Part shown: piece by piece, positions 63,924 to 64,000 of the stretch
How positions within the stretch are numbered: the first letter of the stretch is position 1
How the letters are laid out: every line of letters starts with the position of its first letter
Source: Hemicordylus capensis
Lineage: Eukaryota; Chordata; Lepidosauria; Squamata; Cordylidae
Direction of reading: 5' to 3'
Assembly (NCBI RefSeq): GCF_027244095.1
Contig: NC_069669.1
Location: 4,924,501-4,988,500 of the forward strand
Length of the DNA: 64,000 nt
Notes under the pieces: generated by a model
What the model was told of the DNA's origin: nothing
Database searches by the model: none
Seen by the model: only the letters and a program-made list of their open reading frames with translations
Program-made: the position numbers and the translations under genes

Positions 63924-64000
63924 AGACAGCAGTGGGCCATCCCAAGGAGGCGGCTCCATCGGGCCCCTCCACGGCAGGCTCTGGGGGCCCCTCAGCCACT

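Overview
This is a vertebrate nuclear window, most likely from a squamate reptile (a lizard). The evidence is intron-split genes with 75-190 bp exons, CpG-rich promoters, and a repeat set typical of squamates: SINEs with 5S-rRNA-like and tRNA-Ala-like parts, CR1, L2-like and L1 LINE remnants, MIR-type CORE-SINEs, and many small hAT-type palindromic elements. The species cannot be named from the sequence.

Layout. 1-14,100 is non-coding: repeat fossils and unremarkable unique sequence. 14,100-36,011 (minus) is a complete PARN gene, 24 coding exons and 637 codons. 36,012-38,459 is the 2.4 kb gap between PARN and the divergent ECI1, CpG-rich at both ends. 38,460-45,970 (plus) is a complete ECI1 gene, 7 exons and 300 codons. 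47,260-53,690 (minus) is a DNase I-family gene, 8 coding exons and 259 codons, tail-to-tail with ECI1 as DNASE1L2 is in human. 54,000-62,300 is intergenic, with repeats and an 8 x 38 bp tandem array. 62,335-63,327 (minus) holds the last two coding exons of a second, tandem DNase I-family gene that continues off the right edge.

The genes do not form a pathway. PARN shortens poly(A) tails, ECI1 isomerises enoyl-CoA in mitochondrial beta-oxidation, and the DNases cut double-stranded DNA. They share only position. ECI1 next to a DNase I-like gene is the ancestral tetrapod order as known from human 16p13.3. PARN head-to-head with ECI1 is not the human arrangement.

Most worth a second look: the two-part 5S/tRNA SINE and a copy joined to a CR1 tail; a triple nest of hAT-type elements whose three target duplications can be read; a DNase gene whose first coding exon has an in-frame stop just before the ATG and no signal peptide; a duplicated terminal-exon segment beside the second DNase; a hairpin-forming 38 bp satellite; and a duplicated splice-acceptor segment of PARN exon 3. 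No new multi-gene system was found. All exon calls come from reading splice sites and from remembered human protein sequences, not from database searches.
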